The position numbers were made by a program, and so were the translations under genes. The notes below the pieces were generated by a model, which worked only from the letters and a program-made list of their open reading frames with translations, did not search any database and was not told the origin of the DNA. A DNA stretch of 64,000 nucleotides from Caloramator sp. E03 (GTDB lineage: Bacteria > Bacillota > Clostridia > Clostridiales > Caloramatoraceae), in contig NZ_CP040093.1 in NCBI RefSeq assembly GCF_006016075.1, positions 2,583,501 to 2,647,500 on the forward strand. Reading direction: 5' to 3'. This document shows positions 53,851-64,000 of the stretch, piece after piece. The first letter of the stretch is position 1. Each line of letters opens with the position of its first letter.

Positions 53851-55812
53851 ATGGGAGAGTTTAAAATAAAATCGATTTTTAAGCCAACTGGAGATCAGCC
53901 TGAGGCAATAGAAAGGCTTGCAGAGGGAATAATAAGAGGAGACAGGTTTCAAACGTTACTTGGTGTTACAGGTTCTGGTAAAACATTTACTATGGCTAAT
54001 GTAATAGAGAGGGTACAAAAGCCAACCCTTGTAATAGCCCATAATAAAACTCTTGCAGCGCAGCTTTGTAATGAATTTAAAGAATTTTTCCCTGATAGTG
54101 CTGTGGAATATTTTGTAAGTTACTACGACTATTATCAGCCGGAGGCTTATGTACCTCAAACAGATACTTATATAGAAAAGGATGCAGCTATAAACGATGA
54201 GATTGATAAACTAAGACATTCTGCAACTTCTGCACTTTTTGAGAGGAGAGACGTTATAATAGTTGCTAGTGTATCTTGCATATATGGATTAGGAGATCCA
54301 TTTGAGTATAGGAATCTAATGCTTTCATTAAGAAGGGGAATGGAAAGAGATAGGGACGAGATATTAAGGAAACTTGTTGATATACAATATGAAAGAAATG
54401 ATATTAACTTTACAAGAGGTACCTTTAGAGTAAGAGGAGACGTTGTTGAGATATTTCCTGCTTCTTCATCAGACAAAGCTATACGAATAGAAATGTTTGG
54501 AGATGAAATCGACAGAATATGTGAAATTGATACTTTAACAGGAGAGATATTGGCAGAGAGAAATCACGTATCAATCTTTCCTGCATCTCATTATGCTGCA
54601 TCAAGAGAAAAAATAGAAGAGGCAATAATAAAGATAGAAAAGGAGCTTGATATAAGATACAGGGAACTTAAAGATCAAGGCAAATTACTTGAAGCACAAA
54701 GGCTAATGCAAAGAACTAATTATGATATAGAGATGCTTCGTGAAGTTGGATATTGTACGGGGATTGAGAATTATTCGAGGCACTTTGATGGTAGAAAGCC
54801 AGGAGAGCCTCCTTATACACTACTGGACTTTTTTCCAAAGGATTTTCTTTTGTTTATAGATGAGTCCCATGTTACATTGCCTCAGATTAGGGCAATGTAC
54901 GGTGGAGATAAATCAAGAAAAGATAACCTTGTTGAATATGGATTTAGGCTTCCCTGTGCTTATGATAACAGGCCTTTAAAGTTTGAAGAATTTGAGAAAA
55001 AAATAAATCAATGCATTTTTGTTAGTGCAACTCCAGCAGAATATGAATTGAAACATTCAACACAAATTGTAGAACAGATTATAAGACCAACAGGTCTTGT
55101 AGATCCTGAAATAATAGTACGTCCGATTAAGGGACAAATAGATGATTTGATTTCTGAAATTAAATCAACTGTTAACAATGGATATAGAGTACTTGTAACA
55201 ACTCTTACGAAGAAGATGGCTGAAGATTTAACGGATTATTTAAAAGAAGTAGATATTAAAGTTAGATATTTACATTCTGATATTGACACTATAGAGAGAA
55301 TGAAAATAATAAGAGATTTAAGGCTTGGAGTTTTTGATGTCTTAATAGGCATAAACCTATTAAGAGAAGGCCTTGATATACCAGAAGTTGCGCTTGTAGC
55401 AATACTTGATGCTGATAAGGAAGGATTTTTGCGTTCAACAACTTCCTTAATTCAAACCATAGGTAGAGCTGCAAGAAATTCTAATAGCAGGGTAATAATG
55501 TATGCAGATAGTGTTACTGATTCTATGAAAAAGGCAATTGATGAAACTAATAGAAGGCGAAAAATACAAATGGAATATAACATTAAGAACAACATAACTC
55601 CTAAAACTATAATAAAGCCTGTACATGATGTAATAGAAGCTACTAAAGTAGCAGAGGATAGGGCAGAGTATATTGAGAGTGTAGAGAGTTTAGAAAAGCT
55701 TTTAGAGTCCCTTGAAAAGGAGATGAAACAAGCAGCTAAAAACCTTGAATTTGAAAAAGCTGCACAAATAAGGGATAAGATTATTGAACTAAAAAAACAT
55801 ACGAAAAAGTAA
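53851..55812 (+). CDS. uvrB: Excinuclease ABC subunit B
   Basis: About 653 residues: [16 protein letters not shown] (Walker A), [20 protein letters not shown] (beta-hairpin), [16 protein letters not shown] and a C-terminal UVR motif ([21 protein letters not shown]) that binds UvrC. A DNA-damage-verifying helicase of nucleotide-excision repair. ATG 53851 lies six bases after AGGTG. First gene of uvrBA. Confidence 0.97.
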   Translation: MGEFKIKSIFKPTGDQPEAIERLAEGIIRGDRFQTLLGVTGSGKTFTMANVIERVQKPTLVIAHNKTLAAQLCNEFKEFFPDSAVEYFVSYYDYYQPEAYVPQTDTYIEKDAAINDEIDKLRHSATSALFERRDVIIVASVSCIYGLGDPFEYRNLMLSLRRGMERDRDEILRKLVDIQYERNDINFTRGTFRVRGDVVEIFPASSSDKAIRIEMFGDEIDRICEIDTLTGEILAERNHVSIFPASHYAASREKIEEAIIKIEKELDIRYRELKDQGKLLEAQRLMQRTNYDIEMLREVGYCTGIENYSRHFDGRKPGEPPYTLLDFFPKDFLLFIDESHVTLPQIRAMYGGDKSRKDNLVEYGFRLPCAYDNRPLKFEEFEKKINQCIFVSATPAEYELKHSTQIVEQIIRPTGLVDPEIIVRPIKGQIDDLISEIKSTVNNGYRVLVTTLTKKMAEDLTDYLKEVDIKVRYLHSDIDTIERMKIIRDLRLGVFDVLIGINLLREGLDIPEVALVAILDADKEGFLRSTTSLIQTIGRAARNSNSRVIMYADSVTDSMKKAIDETNRRRKIQMEYNIKNNITPKTIIKPVHDVIEATKVAEDRAEYIESVESLEKLLESLEKEMKQAAKNLEFEKAAQIRDKIIELKKHTKK

Positions 55813-55868
55813 TATAAAAATTCATTGCTATTTGTAGCATAAGCATAGCTATAAATGAGGAGGTTAAT

Positions 55869-58694
55869 ATGTCTTTAGATAAAATAATTATAAAAGGAGC
55901 GAGAGAGCATAATCTAAAAAATATAGATCTTGAAATACCTCGAAATAAGCTAATTGTATTTACAGGCCTTTCGGGCTCTGGTAAATCATCCCTTGCATTT
56001 GACACTATATATGCAGAAGGTCAAAGAAGGTATGTTGAGTCTCTTTCAGCTTATGCGAGGCAGTTTTTGGGCCAAATGGATAAACCAGATGTTGATTATA
56101 TAGAAGGGTTGTCACCTGCAATTTCAATAGATCAAAAAACTACAAGTAAAAATCCCCGTTCAACTGTAGGGACGGTAACGGAAATTTATGATTACTTAAG
56201 GCTTCTTTATGCAAGGATAGGAGTGCCACACTGCCCTAAATGTGGCCGTGAGATAAAGCAGCAAAGCCTTGATCAGATAGTTGATAAGGTTATGGAGTTT
56301 GGAGAAAAAACAAAAATACAAGTTTTATCTCCAGTTGTTCGTGGAAGAAAAGGAGAACATACAAAGCTTCTTGAAAATATTAAGAAGAATGGATTCGTAA
56401 GAGTAAGAATAGATGGTGAAATATTAGATATAAATGAAGACATTAAACTTGAAAAAAACATAAAGCACAATATAGAAGTTGTTGTTGATAGAATAGTTAT
56501 TAAAGAAGGAATAGAAGCAAGGCTTTCTGATTCAATAGAAACAGCATTAAAGCTATCAGAGGGGCTTGTAATAATCGATATAGTAGGAGAAGAAGAGATA
56601 CTTTTTAGTGAAAACTTTGCTTGCCCAGAATGTGGAATAAGCATAGGAGAACTTGCACCAAGGATGTTCTCTTTTAATAACCCTTATGGCAAATGTCCAG
56701 TATGTGATGGATTAGGATCTCTTATGGAGCTTTCTCCAGACCTTATAATACCTGACAAGAAAAAATCTATAAACGAAGGAGCTTTAAAGCCTTATAATGG
56801 CTTTAAGGAAGATTCATGGGGATACTCTATAATATCTGGTCTTGCAAAACATTATAATTTTAGCCTTGATGAACCTGTTGAAAATTTGCCTGAGGATATT
56901 ATTAACATACTGCTATATGGAAATAATGGTGAGAAATTTAAAATAGAATATAATACTGAGTTTAGAAGAGGGGAGATACTTCATACCTTTGAGGGAATCA
57001 TACCAAATCTGGAGAGAAGATATAAGGAAACAAATTCAGATTATATTAGAAGCGAAATTGAAAATTACATGACGGTTAGAAAGTGTCCTAAATGTAATGG
57101 TGCAAGATTAAGAGAAGAAAGCCTTGCAGTTACTGTTGCAGGGCTTCCTATTAACAAGGTATGTGATATGGCTGTAAGAGATAGCCTTGAATTTTTCAAA
57201 AACCTTAAACTTACAGATAGGGAGTATACTATTTCCAAACAGATAATTAAGGAGATTAAAGCAAGACTTCAGTTTATGGTTGATGTTGGGCTTGATTATC
57301 TTACTCTTTCAAGGGCTGCTTCAACTTTATCAGGAGGAGAATCCCAAAGGATTAGGCTTGCAACCCAGATAGGATCAAGTCTTGTTGGAGTTTTATATAT
57401 ACTTGATGAACCAAGCATAGGGCTTCATCAAAAAGACAATGATAAGCTAATATCAACCCTAAAGCATATGAGAGATCTTGGGAATACAGTTATAGTTGTT
57501 GAACATGATGAGGATACAATAAGAGAAGCAGACTACGTTGTAGATATTGGCCCTGGAGCAGGTTCCCATGGCGGTAAAATAGTTGCCCATGGAACACCAG
57601 AGGAAATTGCAGCCTGTGAAGATTCTATTACTGGTCAATACCTATCAGGAAGGAAGAAAATTGAGATACCCTCTAAAAGAAGAGTACCTAACGGCAATTG
57701 GATAAATATAAAAGGTGCAAGGGAAAACAATCTAAAAAATATAGATGTTAATATTCCCCTTGGGGTTATGACAGTTGTAACTGGAGTTTCTGGTTCTGGA
57801 AAAAGTACATTAGTAAATGAAATACTATATAAAGGGATTGCTAAAAAAGTTATGGGAACAAAGGCTTATCCAGGTGAGCATGATGATATACTTGGAATTG
57901 AAAACATAGATAAGATAATCGATATTGATCAATCTCCAATTGGTAGAACCCCTCGCTCAAATCCTGCAACCTATACGGGAGTTTTTGACTATATAAGAGA
58001 AATATTTGCTCAAACTCCTGAAGCAAAGATGAGAGGATATAAGACAGGGCGTTTTAGCTTTAATGTTAAAGGAGGAAGATGTGAAGCCTGCAGTGGAGAT
58101 GGAATTATTAAAATAGAAATGCAGTTTTTACCAGATGTTTATATACCCTGTGAAGTATGCAAAGGAAAAAGGTACAACAGAGAAACTCTTGAGATTAAAT
58201 ATAAAGGAAAAAATATTTCAGATGTACTTGATATGACTGTAGAAGAAGCCCTTGAATTTTTTGAAAACATACCAAGGATTAAAAATAAACTTCAAACGCT
58301 ATATGACGTAGGGCTATCATATATAAAGCTTGGTCAACCCTCAACTCAGCTATCAGGGGGAGAGGCACAGAGAGTAAAGCTTGCAACTGAACTTTCAAAA
58401 AGGAGTACTGGTAAAACACTATATATACTTGATGAGCCTACAACAGGCCTTCATATTGAAGATGTTAGAAGGCTTATTGATATACTTCAAAGGCTTGTTG
58501 AGAGTGGAAATACAGTAGTTGTAATTGAGCATAATTTAGATGTTATTAAATGTGCAGATTATATAATAGACTTAGGTCCAGATGGGGGAGATAGAGGAGG
58601 GAAAATTGTAGTATCAGGAACGCCTGAAGAAGTAGCAAATTGTAAGGAATCATATACAGGGCTATATTTAAAAAAGATACTGAAGCAGATATAA
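55869..58694 (+). CDS. uvrA: Excinuclease ABC subunit A
   Basis: A 941-residue double ABC ATPase. Walker [15 protein letters not shown] and [13 protein letters not shown]; signatures LSGGESQRI and LSGGEAQRV; zinc-binding cysteines CPKCGREI and [13 protein letters not shown]...CEVCKGKRY. It detects lesions and loads UvrB. AGGAGG precedes the ATG; full family length. Confidence 0.97.
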   Translation: MSLDKIIIKGAREHNLKNIDLEIPRNKLIVFTGLSGSGKSSLAFDTIYAEGQRRYVESLSAYARQFLGQMDKPDVDYIEGLSPAISIDQKTTSKNPRSTVGTVTEIYDYLRLLYARIGVPHCPKCGREIKQQSLDQIVDKVMEFGEKTKIQVLSPVVRGRKGEHTKLLENIKKNGFVRVRIDGEILDINEDIKLEKNIKHNIEVVVDRIVIKEGIEARLSDSIETALKLSEGLVIIDIVGEEEILFSENFACPECGISIGELAPRMFSFNNPYGKCPVCDGLGSLMELSPDLIIPDKKKSINEGALKPYNGFKEDSWGYSIISGLAKHYNFSLDEPVENLPEDIINILLYGNNGEKFKIEYNTEFRRGEILHTFEGIIPNLERRYKETNSDYIRSEIENYMTVRKCPKCNGARLREESLAVTVAGLPINKVCDMAVRDSLEFFKNLKLTDREYTISKQIIKEIKARLQFMVDVGLDYLTLSRAASTLSGGESQRIRLATQIGSSLVGVLYILDEPSIGLHQKDNDKLISTLKHMRDLGNTVIVVEHDEDTIREADYVVDIGPGAGSHGGKIVAHGTPEEIAACEDSITGQYLSGRKKIEIPSKRRVPNGNWINIKGARENNLKNIDVNIPLGVMTVVTGVSGSGKSTLVNEILYKGIAKKVMGTKAYPGEHDDILGIENIDKIIDIDQSPIGRTPRSNPATYTGVFDYIREIFAQTPEAKMRGYKTGRFSFNVKGGRCEACSGDGIIKIEMQFLPDVYIPCEVCKGKRYNRETLEIKYKGKNISDVLDMTVEEALEFFENIPRIKNKLQTLYDVGLSYIKLGQPSTQLSGGEAQRVKLATELSKRSTGKTLYILDEPTTGLHIEDVRRLIDILQRLVESGNTVVVIEHNLDVIKCADYIIDLGPDGGDRGGKIVVSGTPEEVANCKESYTGLYLKKILKQI

Positions 58695-58716
58695 TCTGCA
58701 ACAGTATCTTTTTTGT
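58676..58716 (+). terminator. Terminator at the end of uvrA
   Basis: GATACTG..GCAGAT pairs with ATCTGC..CAGTATC (a two-base AA/AA bulge inside), followed by TTTTTTG; it overlaps the uvrA stop. Confidence 0.85.
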
Positions 58717-58753
58717 GCTATAATTTACTTAGATTTTTGCAAAGGGTGATTGT

Positions 58754-59179
58754 ATGATAGGGTATTTAGGTTTTGTTTTGAAGTTTGTTATAATTGCTAT
58801 AATATATATTATTTTATTTAGGATAATAAAGATAATGTATATGGATCTTAAAAGTATTAAAACGAAGGAAGAATTAAAAAACTTTGCCTTTGAAGTTAAA
58901 GATGCACCTGATAGCTTAGACATAAGAAAAGGAAGTGTATTTCCATTGCATGTTATAACCAATATTGGAAGAAAAGATGATAATCATATTATAATAAACG
59001 ATCCTTTTATATCTTCAAAGCATGCTACAGTTTTTATAAAGGACGGAAGATTATTTATAAAGGACTTAAATAGCACAAATGGTACATTTAAAAATGGAAA
59101 TAGAATTAATGATGTAGAAGAACTTTTTGATGGTGACATAATTGAAATAGGAAGGGTCATATTTAAAGTTATAGGATAG
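58754..59179 (+). CDS. Membrane-anchored FHA-domain protein
   Basis: A 141-residue protein: one N-terminal helix (residues 5-27), then an FHA domain with ITNIGRKDDNHIIINDPFISSKHATVFIKDG and LNSTNGTFKNGNRI, keeping the phosphothreonine-binding Arg, Ser-His and Asn. It probably links Ser/Thr kinase signalling to the FtsW/PBP pair directly downstream (9 bp). Confidence 0.9.
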   Translation: MIGYLGFVLKFVIIAIIYIILFRIIKIMYMDLKSIKTKEELKNFAFEVKDAPDSLDIRKGSVFPLHVITNIGRKDDNHIIINDPFISSKHATVFIKDGRLFIKDLNSTNGTFKNGNRINDVEELFDGDIIEIGRVIFKVIG

Positions 59180-59188
59180 AGGGATATT

Positions 59189-60406
59189 ATGAGTGAGGAA
59201 AAGTCAATAATAAAAAGTATATGTCTTGTTACAATGCTCATGTTTATACTTCTTTCATTTTCCCTTGGGAAGATTGATTTTCTTCCGATAATATTTGGAA
59301 TATCTTCATGTATATTAATTGCATACTCAAACTTTATTATTAAAAGGTTTTTTCCCAATGGAGATAAATATATTTTGATATTATCATCTTTTATAACTCA
59401 GTTTGGACTTGTTATGATATATAGATTAAATAGCCAAAACCCAGTAAGAGCTATTAAACAGATATCCTATTTTACAGTAGGCATAGCGGTTTATATATTT
59501 CTTGTTATATTTCTTCCTGAAATAAAAAAGTTTGAAAGATTTAAAAACACATACATAGTTATAGCAATTTTGCTTCTAGCTTCTACTTTGTTTTTAGGAA
59601 GGGAGATAAAAGGCTCAAGGAATTGGATACAAATAGGTTCCTTTAGTATGCAGCCATCAGAAATTGCTAAGCTTTTTCTAATCTTTTATCTTGCATCTTC
59701 AATAAAGTATATAAAAGGATTTAAAGATGTTTTAAAATTATCGATACCTGTATTTATATGTATTGGTCTTTTAGTTATAGAAAAGGATTTAGGAGCAGGG
59801 CTTATATTTTTTGGTATTTTCATTACTATGCTTTATATTGGTACTTCTAACTTTAAATATGTACTTATAGGTATGCTTTTATTTTCAGTTGGGGTAATAG
59901 CAAGCTATTTTATATTTCCACATGTTAGAGTCAGGATAGATATATGGCTTGATCCTTTTGCATATAAGACAGGGAAAGGATATCAAATATGCCAATCCCT
60001 TTTTGCAATAGCTTCAGGAGGGCTTTTTGGTACAGGCCTTGGGCTTGGGCATCCAGAGTTTATACCAGAGGTTCATAATGATTTTATATTTTCTGCAATA
60101 TGTGAGGAATTTGGACTTTTAGGAGCTATTGCACTGATAATTTTATATCTTTTATTGATATATAGAGGTCTTAGGAATGCAGTTTATGCTAAAGATGACT
60201 ATTCAAGGCTTGTGTCTGTTGGGATATCAAGTATGCTTGCTTTTCAAATATTTGTTGTAATAGGTGGCGTTACAAAGATGATACCAATGACGGGAATTAC
60301 CCTTCCATTTGTAAGTTATGGGGGGAGTTCTATGCTGCTAAATTTTATATGCCTTGGTATACTTCAAAGGATATCAGAAAACAGGTGGGATGTAGATGAA
60401 CAATAG
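59189..60406 (+). CDS. FtsW/RodA/SpoVE-family peptidoglycan polymerase
   Basis: A 405-residue SEDS glycosyltransferase with ten hydrophobic segments. GSRNWIQIGSFSMQPSEIAKLFLI, LIFFGIFITMLYIG and PEVHNDFIFSAICEEFGLLGA are family hallmarks, ending ITLPFVSYGGSSM. It polymerises lipid II; the partner transpeptidase gene overlaps its end by 11 bp. Whether it serves division, elongation or spore cortex cannot be decided. Confidence 0.92.
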   Translation: MSEEKSIIKSICLVTMLMFILLSFSLGKIDFLPIIFGISSCILIAYSNFIIKRFFPNGDKYILILSSFITQFGLVMIYRLNSQNPVRAIKQISYFTVGIAVYIFLVIFLPEIKKFERFKNTYIVIAILLLASTLFLGREIKGSRNWIQIGSFSMQPSEIAKLFLIFYLASSIKYIKGFKDVLKLSIPVFICIGLLVIEKDLGAGLIFFGIFITMLYIGTSNFKYVLIGMLLFSVGVIASYFIFPHVRVRIDIWLDPFAYKTGKGYQICQSLFAIASGGLFGTGLGLGHPEFIPEVHNDFIFSAICEEFGLLGAIALIILYLLLIYRGLRNAVYAKDDYSRLVSVGISSMLAFQIFVVIGGVTKMIPMTGITLPFVSYGGSSMLLNFICLGILQRISENRWDVDEQ

Positions 60407-61841
60407 AAAGCTTATTAAAAATATTAAAATTCTCCTTATATTTTTTTGCCTTTGTTTTTTTGGGATAATAATGTATCTTACATATTTTAATATTTATATA
60501 TCCCCAAAGATAGTATATGACGTTTCAAATCCAAGGCTTAGGGTAGAGGAGGAAAAGATATTAAGAGGGCTTATACTTGATAGAAATGGGAATGTAATAG
60601 CACAAAGTAAAAGGCTTGATAATGGAAAGCAAAAAAGGATATATAACTATGGGGAAATCTATGCACATATTACAGGATATAATAGCATAATCTATGGAAA
60701 AACTGGGTTAGAGCTTGCATATAATGATATACTTTCAGGCAAAACATTAGAATATAGCACTCCAATTAGTATTTTTAAAGGTTTTTTAAATTCATTGTTA
60801 AATAAGCAGAAGAAAGGATATAACCTATATCTTACAGTAGATGATACTTTGCAAAAAAAAGCATACAAATTATTAGGTGATGACAAAGGGGCAGTGGTTG
60901 CAATAAACCCTAAAAGTGGAGAGATACTATCTATGGTGTCAAAGCCTTCATTCGATCCAAATCAAATAGATGAAAAATTTAAGGAATATAACAGCGATAG
61001 TACAGGGGTACCGTTTTTAAACAGGGCTGCTTTAGGATACTATCCTCCAGGTTCAACCTTTAAAATAATTACGGCTTCTGCAGCACTTAAATATATAGAT
61101 GATATAGAAGGACAGAGTTTTAATTGTAATGGAAAACTTAAAATAGGAGATTATATATTGAAGGACTACAATAAAGAAGCCCATGGAAGGATAAAGCTTG
61201 AAGATGCTTTTAAAGAATCCTGTAACTATACTTTTGGAACTTTGGGAATGAAGCTTGGATATGAAAAATTAAAGGAAACAGCAGAAGGTTTTATGTTTAA
61301 TAAAGATATTCCTCTAAACGATGAATATGATTCTATACATATAAAAGAGGGTAAAATAACAACTGAGAATATAAAAAGTCCTGCTTTGACAGCTCAGGAT
61401 GCAATTGGTCAGCACGGAGTAACTTCCAATCCTATGCATATGGCTCTTGTTGTTAGTGCAATTGCAAATGATGGTATTATGATGAAGCCCTATATTGTAA
61501 AAAAGATAAGTGATAGCTATAACAATGTTGTATATGAAGCTAAGCCGAGGGAATTAAATAAGGCAGTAGATAAGGTTATTTCAAATAAAATAAAGGATTA
61601 CATGATTAAAGTAGTAAAAAGTGGTACGGGGACTAATGCAAAAATAAATGGAATAACTGTTGCAGGTAAAACTGGTACAGCAGAAATAGAAGGGAACAAT
61701 CAAACTCATTCATGGTTTGTTGCCTTTGCACCAGCAGATAATCCACAGATTGCTTTGGCTGTTATTGTTGAAAATGGAGGAGTTGGAGGAGGACGTGCTG
61801 CAATGATTGCAAGGGAGATAATTAAAGCATATTTAAAATAA
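60396..61841 (+). CDS. Class B penicillin-binding protein (transpeptidase)
   Basis: A 481-residue protein with one N-terminal helix and a transpeptidase domain: SxxK in YPPGSTFKIITASAAL, SxN in ESCNYTFGTLG, KTGT in VAGKTGTAEIEG. The short N-terminal region resembles the PbpA type paired with FtsW/RodA and FHA in Actinobacteria and Clostridia. It cross-links the glycan made by the upstream SEDS protein. Confidence 0.93.
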   Translation: MNNRKLIKNIKILLIFFCLCFFGIIMYLTYFNIYISPKIVYDVSNPRLRVEEEKILRGLILDRNGNVIAQSKRLDNGKQKRIYNYGEIYAHITGYNSIIYGKTGLELAYNDILSGKTLEYSTPISIFKGFLNSLLNKQKKGYNLYLTVDDTLQKKAYKLLGDDKGAVVAINPKSGEILSMVSKPSFDPNQIDEKFKEYNSDSTGVPFLNRAALGYYPPGSTFKIITASAALKYIDDIEGQSFNCNGKLKIGDYILKDYNKEAHGRIKLEDAFKESCNYTFGTLGMKLGYEKLKETAEGFMFNKDIPLNDEYDSIHIKEGKITTENIKSPALTAQDAIGQHGVTSNPMHMALVVSAIANDGIMMKPYIVKKISDSYNNVVYEAKPRELNKAVDKVISNKIKDYMIKVVKSGTGTNAKINGITVAGKTGTAEIEGNNQTHSWFVAFAPADNPQIALAVIVENGGVGGGRAAMIAREIIKAYLK

Positions 61842-61849
61842 TAGTATTT

Positions 61850-61863
61850 CAAACAGTTGTTCG
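61850..61863. promoter_or_regulatory. LexA/DinR-like box before the YdjM-like gene and uvrC
   Basis: CAAACAGTTGTTCG differs from the SOS consensus at only one half-site base and one central base. TATAAT follows at 61885-61890. Confidence 0.55.
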
Positions 61864-61919
61864 AAAATAAAAAGTGGTATATACTATAATAAAGTAGTTT
61901 ACATAAAAGGAGTAAAGTC

Positions 61920-62534
61920 ATGACAGGAAAGACTCACGTTGGTATTGGTGTAATGTCTACAATAATTTTATCTCAGTATATACCTATAGATTTAACTGTT
62001 TCTGCTCTTGGAATAAGTGCAGTAGCTTCCCTTTTGCCAGACATTGATCATCCAAAGGGGATTATAAATAAATATTTACTTCCTTTTAGAAGCAAAGGTG
62101 CAAAGATTGCATTTTATTTTGCTCTTGGTATTTTTGTGATATTAATTAATAATTTTTATTTTTCATATAGTTATTTAACAGCTCTTGGGGTTTTTTTTGT
62201 TTTTATTGGTGTTTCAAATCATAGAAATGGTACTACTCACAGCCTTACGGGTTTTTTATGCTTTTTATTTACACTTGGATATATCGCTACAAAGCTTAAA
62301 TATAAAAATTTCATTATTCCCTTTTCAATAGGATATTTGTCCCACCTATCTGCAGATATGTTTACATCAAGGGGAATACCTCTTTTTTATCCCTTTGTAA
62401 AAAAGAAGATAAAAATGCCTTTAACAATTACGGTTGGTTCATTTTGGGGTAATTTAATAGAAGGTATAATAACAATTGGTGGGCTAATTTATTTAACTTG
62501 GAAACTTCCTATTATAATGATGAGGCTAAGATAG
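61920..62534 (+). CDS. YdjM-like membrane metal-dependent hydrolase (DUF457)
   Basis: A 204-residue integral membrane protein with about four helices. MTGKTHVGIGV, LLPDIDHPKGIIN, HRNGTTHSLTGF and YLSHLSADMFTSRGIPLFYPF are the four His/Asp motifs of the LexA-regulated YdjM family. Function is unknown. It carries a LexA-like box upstream and is followed 15 bp later by uvrC, so the two are likely co-expressed after DNA damage. Confidence 0.88.
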   Translation: MTGKTHVGIGVMSTIILSQYIPIDLTVSALGISAVASLLPDIDHPKGIINKYLLPFRSKGAKIAFYFALGIFVILINNFYFSYSYLTALGVFFVFIGVSNHRNGTTHSLTGFLCFLFTLGYIATKLKYKNFIIPFSIGYLSHLSADMFTSRGIPLFYPFVKKKIKMPLTITVGSFWGNLIEGIITIGGLIYLTWKLPIIMMRLR

Positions 62535-62549
62535 GAGGGTTATGATATA

Positions 62550-64000
62550 ATGTTTAACTTAGAAGAAGCACTTAAAAATCTACCAGATCATCCTGGGGTT
62601 TATATTATGAAAAATTCAGAAGGGGAAATAATCTATATAGGTAAGGCTGTATCTCTTAAAAACAGGGTAAGGCAGTATTTTCAAAACTCCAAGAATAATT
62701 CTCCAAAGGTTGCTGCAATGGTAAGCCACATTGCTGAGTTTGAATATATACTTACCGATTCTGAAATAGAGGCGTTAATCCTTGAATGTAATCTAATTAA
62801 AAAAAATAAGCCAAGATACAATATACTTTTAAAGGATGATAAGCACTATCCATATATTAAAGTAACAACAAATGAAGAATATCCACGAATATTCATTACA
62901 AGGAAAATAGAAAAGGATGGTGCTAAATATTTTGGGCCCTATACAGATACTAATGCAGTTAGAGAAACTATACAGATAATTAAAAAACTTTATCCTATAA
63001 GAAGCTGTAAAAAGTTAATTTCTTATGGTAAAGACCTTGGAAGGCCATGTTTAAATTATCATATAAAAAGATGCCTTGCACCATGTACTGGAAAGGTAAG
63101 CAAAGATGATTACATGTCTATGGTAAATAATGTATTATTGTTTCTTTCAGGAAAACAAGATGATCTTATAAGAGATCTTACTCAAAGGATGGAGGAAGCT
63201 GCAGAAAAACTTGATTTTGAGAAGGCAGCACAGATACGGGATGAAATTAATTCAATACGAAAAATACAAGAAAAACAAAAGATTATATCTTCTGCCCTTG
63301 AAGATGAAGATGTTATAGCCTTTGCTAAAAATGATGAAAAGACGTGTATTGAGGTTTTTTTCATAAGAGGAGGAAAGCTTCTTGGAAGACAAGATTTTTA
63401 TTTTGATACTATAGAAGATGATGAAAACCTTCTAAGCCAGTTTATTATGCAATTTTATTCTGAAAGGGAGTATACGCCAAAGAATATAATACTTCAAAGT
63501 GAAATAGACGAGATTCAAATTTTAGAGTCATATTTATCAAGAAAAAGGGGAAGTAAAGTTCATATAAAAGTTCCAGAGAGGGGAAGTAAAAAAGAAATTA
63601 TAGAGCTTGCTAAAAAGAATGCATCAGCAGCTTTAGAACAGTTAAAGTATAAGACTTTAAAGGAAAAGGATGCTACGGAAAACGCTTTAAAAGAAATTTG
63701 TACAATACTTGAGCTTGATGAAATCCCCTATAGAATTGAAGCTTTTGATATATCAAACATTAAGGGGACGGATTCTGTAGGCTCTATGGTTGTATTTGAA
63801 GGTGGTAAGCCTAAAAACAAAGATTATAGAAGGTTTAAAATAAAGACAGTTGAAGGTCCTGATGATTATAAATCTATGGAGGAGATATTAAAAAGAAGAT
63901 TTGAAAGAGGATTTTTAGAAATAAAAGAGCTTGAAAAACTAAATAAAAGTGCTGATGAAGGTAAATTTTCGATTTTTCCTAATCTTATAATGATGGACGG
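62550..64000 (+). CDS. uvrC: Excinuclease ABC subunit C, 3' end beyond the window
   Basis: The first 483 or so residues of UvrC: the N-terminal GIY-YIG nuclease (LPDHPGVYIMKNSEGEIIYIGKA), a UVR motif ([20 protein letters not shown]) that meets UvrB, and the start of the C-terminal RNase-H-like nuclease (EAFDISNIKGTDSVGSMVVF), cut off by the window edge at MMDG. It makes both incisions in excision repair. ATG 62550 after AGGAGGG. Confidence 0.96.
   Translation, partial: MFNLEEALKNLPDHPGVYIMKNSEGEIIYIGKAVSLKNRVRQYFQNSKNNSPKVAAMVSHIAEFEYILTDSEIEALILECNLIKKNKPRYNILLKDDKHYPYIKVTTNEEYPRIFITRKIEKDGAKYFGPYTDTNAVRETIQIIKKLYPIRSCKKLISYGKDLGRPCLNYHIKRCLAPCTGKVSKDDYMSMVNNVLLFLSGKQDDLIRDLTQRMEEAAEKLDFEKAAQIRDEINSIRKIQEKQKIISSALEDEDVIAFAKNDEKTCIEVFFIRGGKLLGRQDFYFDTIEDDENLLSQFIMQFYSEREYTPKNIILQSEIDEIQILESYLSRKRGSKVHIKVPERGSKKEIIELAKKNASAALEQLKYKTLKEKDATENALKEICTILELDEIPYRIEAFDISNIKGTDSVGSMVVFEGGKPKNKDYRRFKIKTVEGPDDYKSMEEILKRRFERGFLEIKELEKLNKSADEGKFSIFPNLIMMD

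Noticed and set aside
1-64000. tRNA or rRNA genes
   Set aside because: No cloverleaf-like sequence ending in the GTTCRANNC arm or rRNA-like stretch was noticed while reading either strand; a covariance-model scan was not possible.

Overview
The window is AT-rich DNA from a low-GC Gram-positive anaerobe of class Clostridia, probably a spore-former near Clostridium or Caloramator. The evidence is gene content: split transketolase, a GerS-type germination lipoprotein beside alanine racemase, NdoA/MazF with its antitoxin, L-serine dehydratase alpha/beta, butyrate kinase with phosphotransbutyrylase, indolepyruvate:ferredoxin oxidoreductase, strong AGGAGG ribosome sites and intrinsic terminators. 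No tRNA, rRNA or CRISPR array was seen. Layout by region: (1) 1-2.8 kb holds the end of a giant activase/2-hydroxyacyl-CoA dehydratase-like protein and a HutD-like cupin. (2) 2.9-18.4 kb is the accessory island and the most interesting part. It encodes a DAPG/phloretin-hydrolase-family C-C hydrolase, a PucR-type regulator, an MDR oxidoreductase, SnoaL-like and VOC proteins, an MFS transporter, a bacterial chalcone-isomerase homologue, a flavodoxin-fold reductase, then ptb-iorA-iorB-(Mpv17-like)-buk and a sigma-54 activator. It reads as an anaerobic polyphenol (flavonoid/dihydrochalcone-like) uptake and breakdown locus next to a module that turns 2-oxo acids into acids plus ATP. (3) 18.6-23.7 kb is a housekeeping/sporulation block: acpS, nnr, gerS-like, alr, ndoAI-ndoA. 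(4) 23.7-28.2 kb is an arginine divergon, argBD and argCJ. (5) 28.3-32.8 kb has a class II aldolase, a phosphohexomutase and split transketolase. (6) 32.9-38.2 kb is the cell-division set YitT-ftsE-ftsX-ctp-minJ-like, in which the MinJ-like gene is broken by one frameshift. (7) 38.2-44.3 kb has proBA, a DEAD-box helicase and an ABC exporter. (8) 44.5-45.8 kb is an insertion sequence, abutting a yedE-yedF-DUF3343 selenium-type cluster (45.8-47.4 kb). (9) 47.5-52.1 kb has sdaAB/sdaAA, brnQ and a double P-loop ATPase. (10) 52.1-53.8 kb is a RAYT (REP-associated tyrosine transposase) in a field of 15-bp REP-like repeats. (11) 53.8-64 kb has uvrB, uvrA, an FHA-FtsW-PBP trio, a YdjM-like protein and the start of uvrC, with LexA-type boxes before uvrB and before ydjM-uvrC. 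How parts work together: the island pairs import (MFS), ring opening (chalcone isomerase-like), reduction (MDR and flavodoxin-type enzymes) and C-C hydrolysis (PhlG-like), with at least three layers of possible regulation: PucR, sigma-54, and two identical-core palindromic operators placed 63 bp apart in front of the chalcone-isomerase gene. All functional assignments rest on reading the protein sequences and remembered family motifs; no database search was run.
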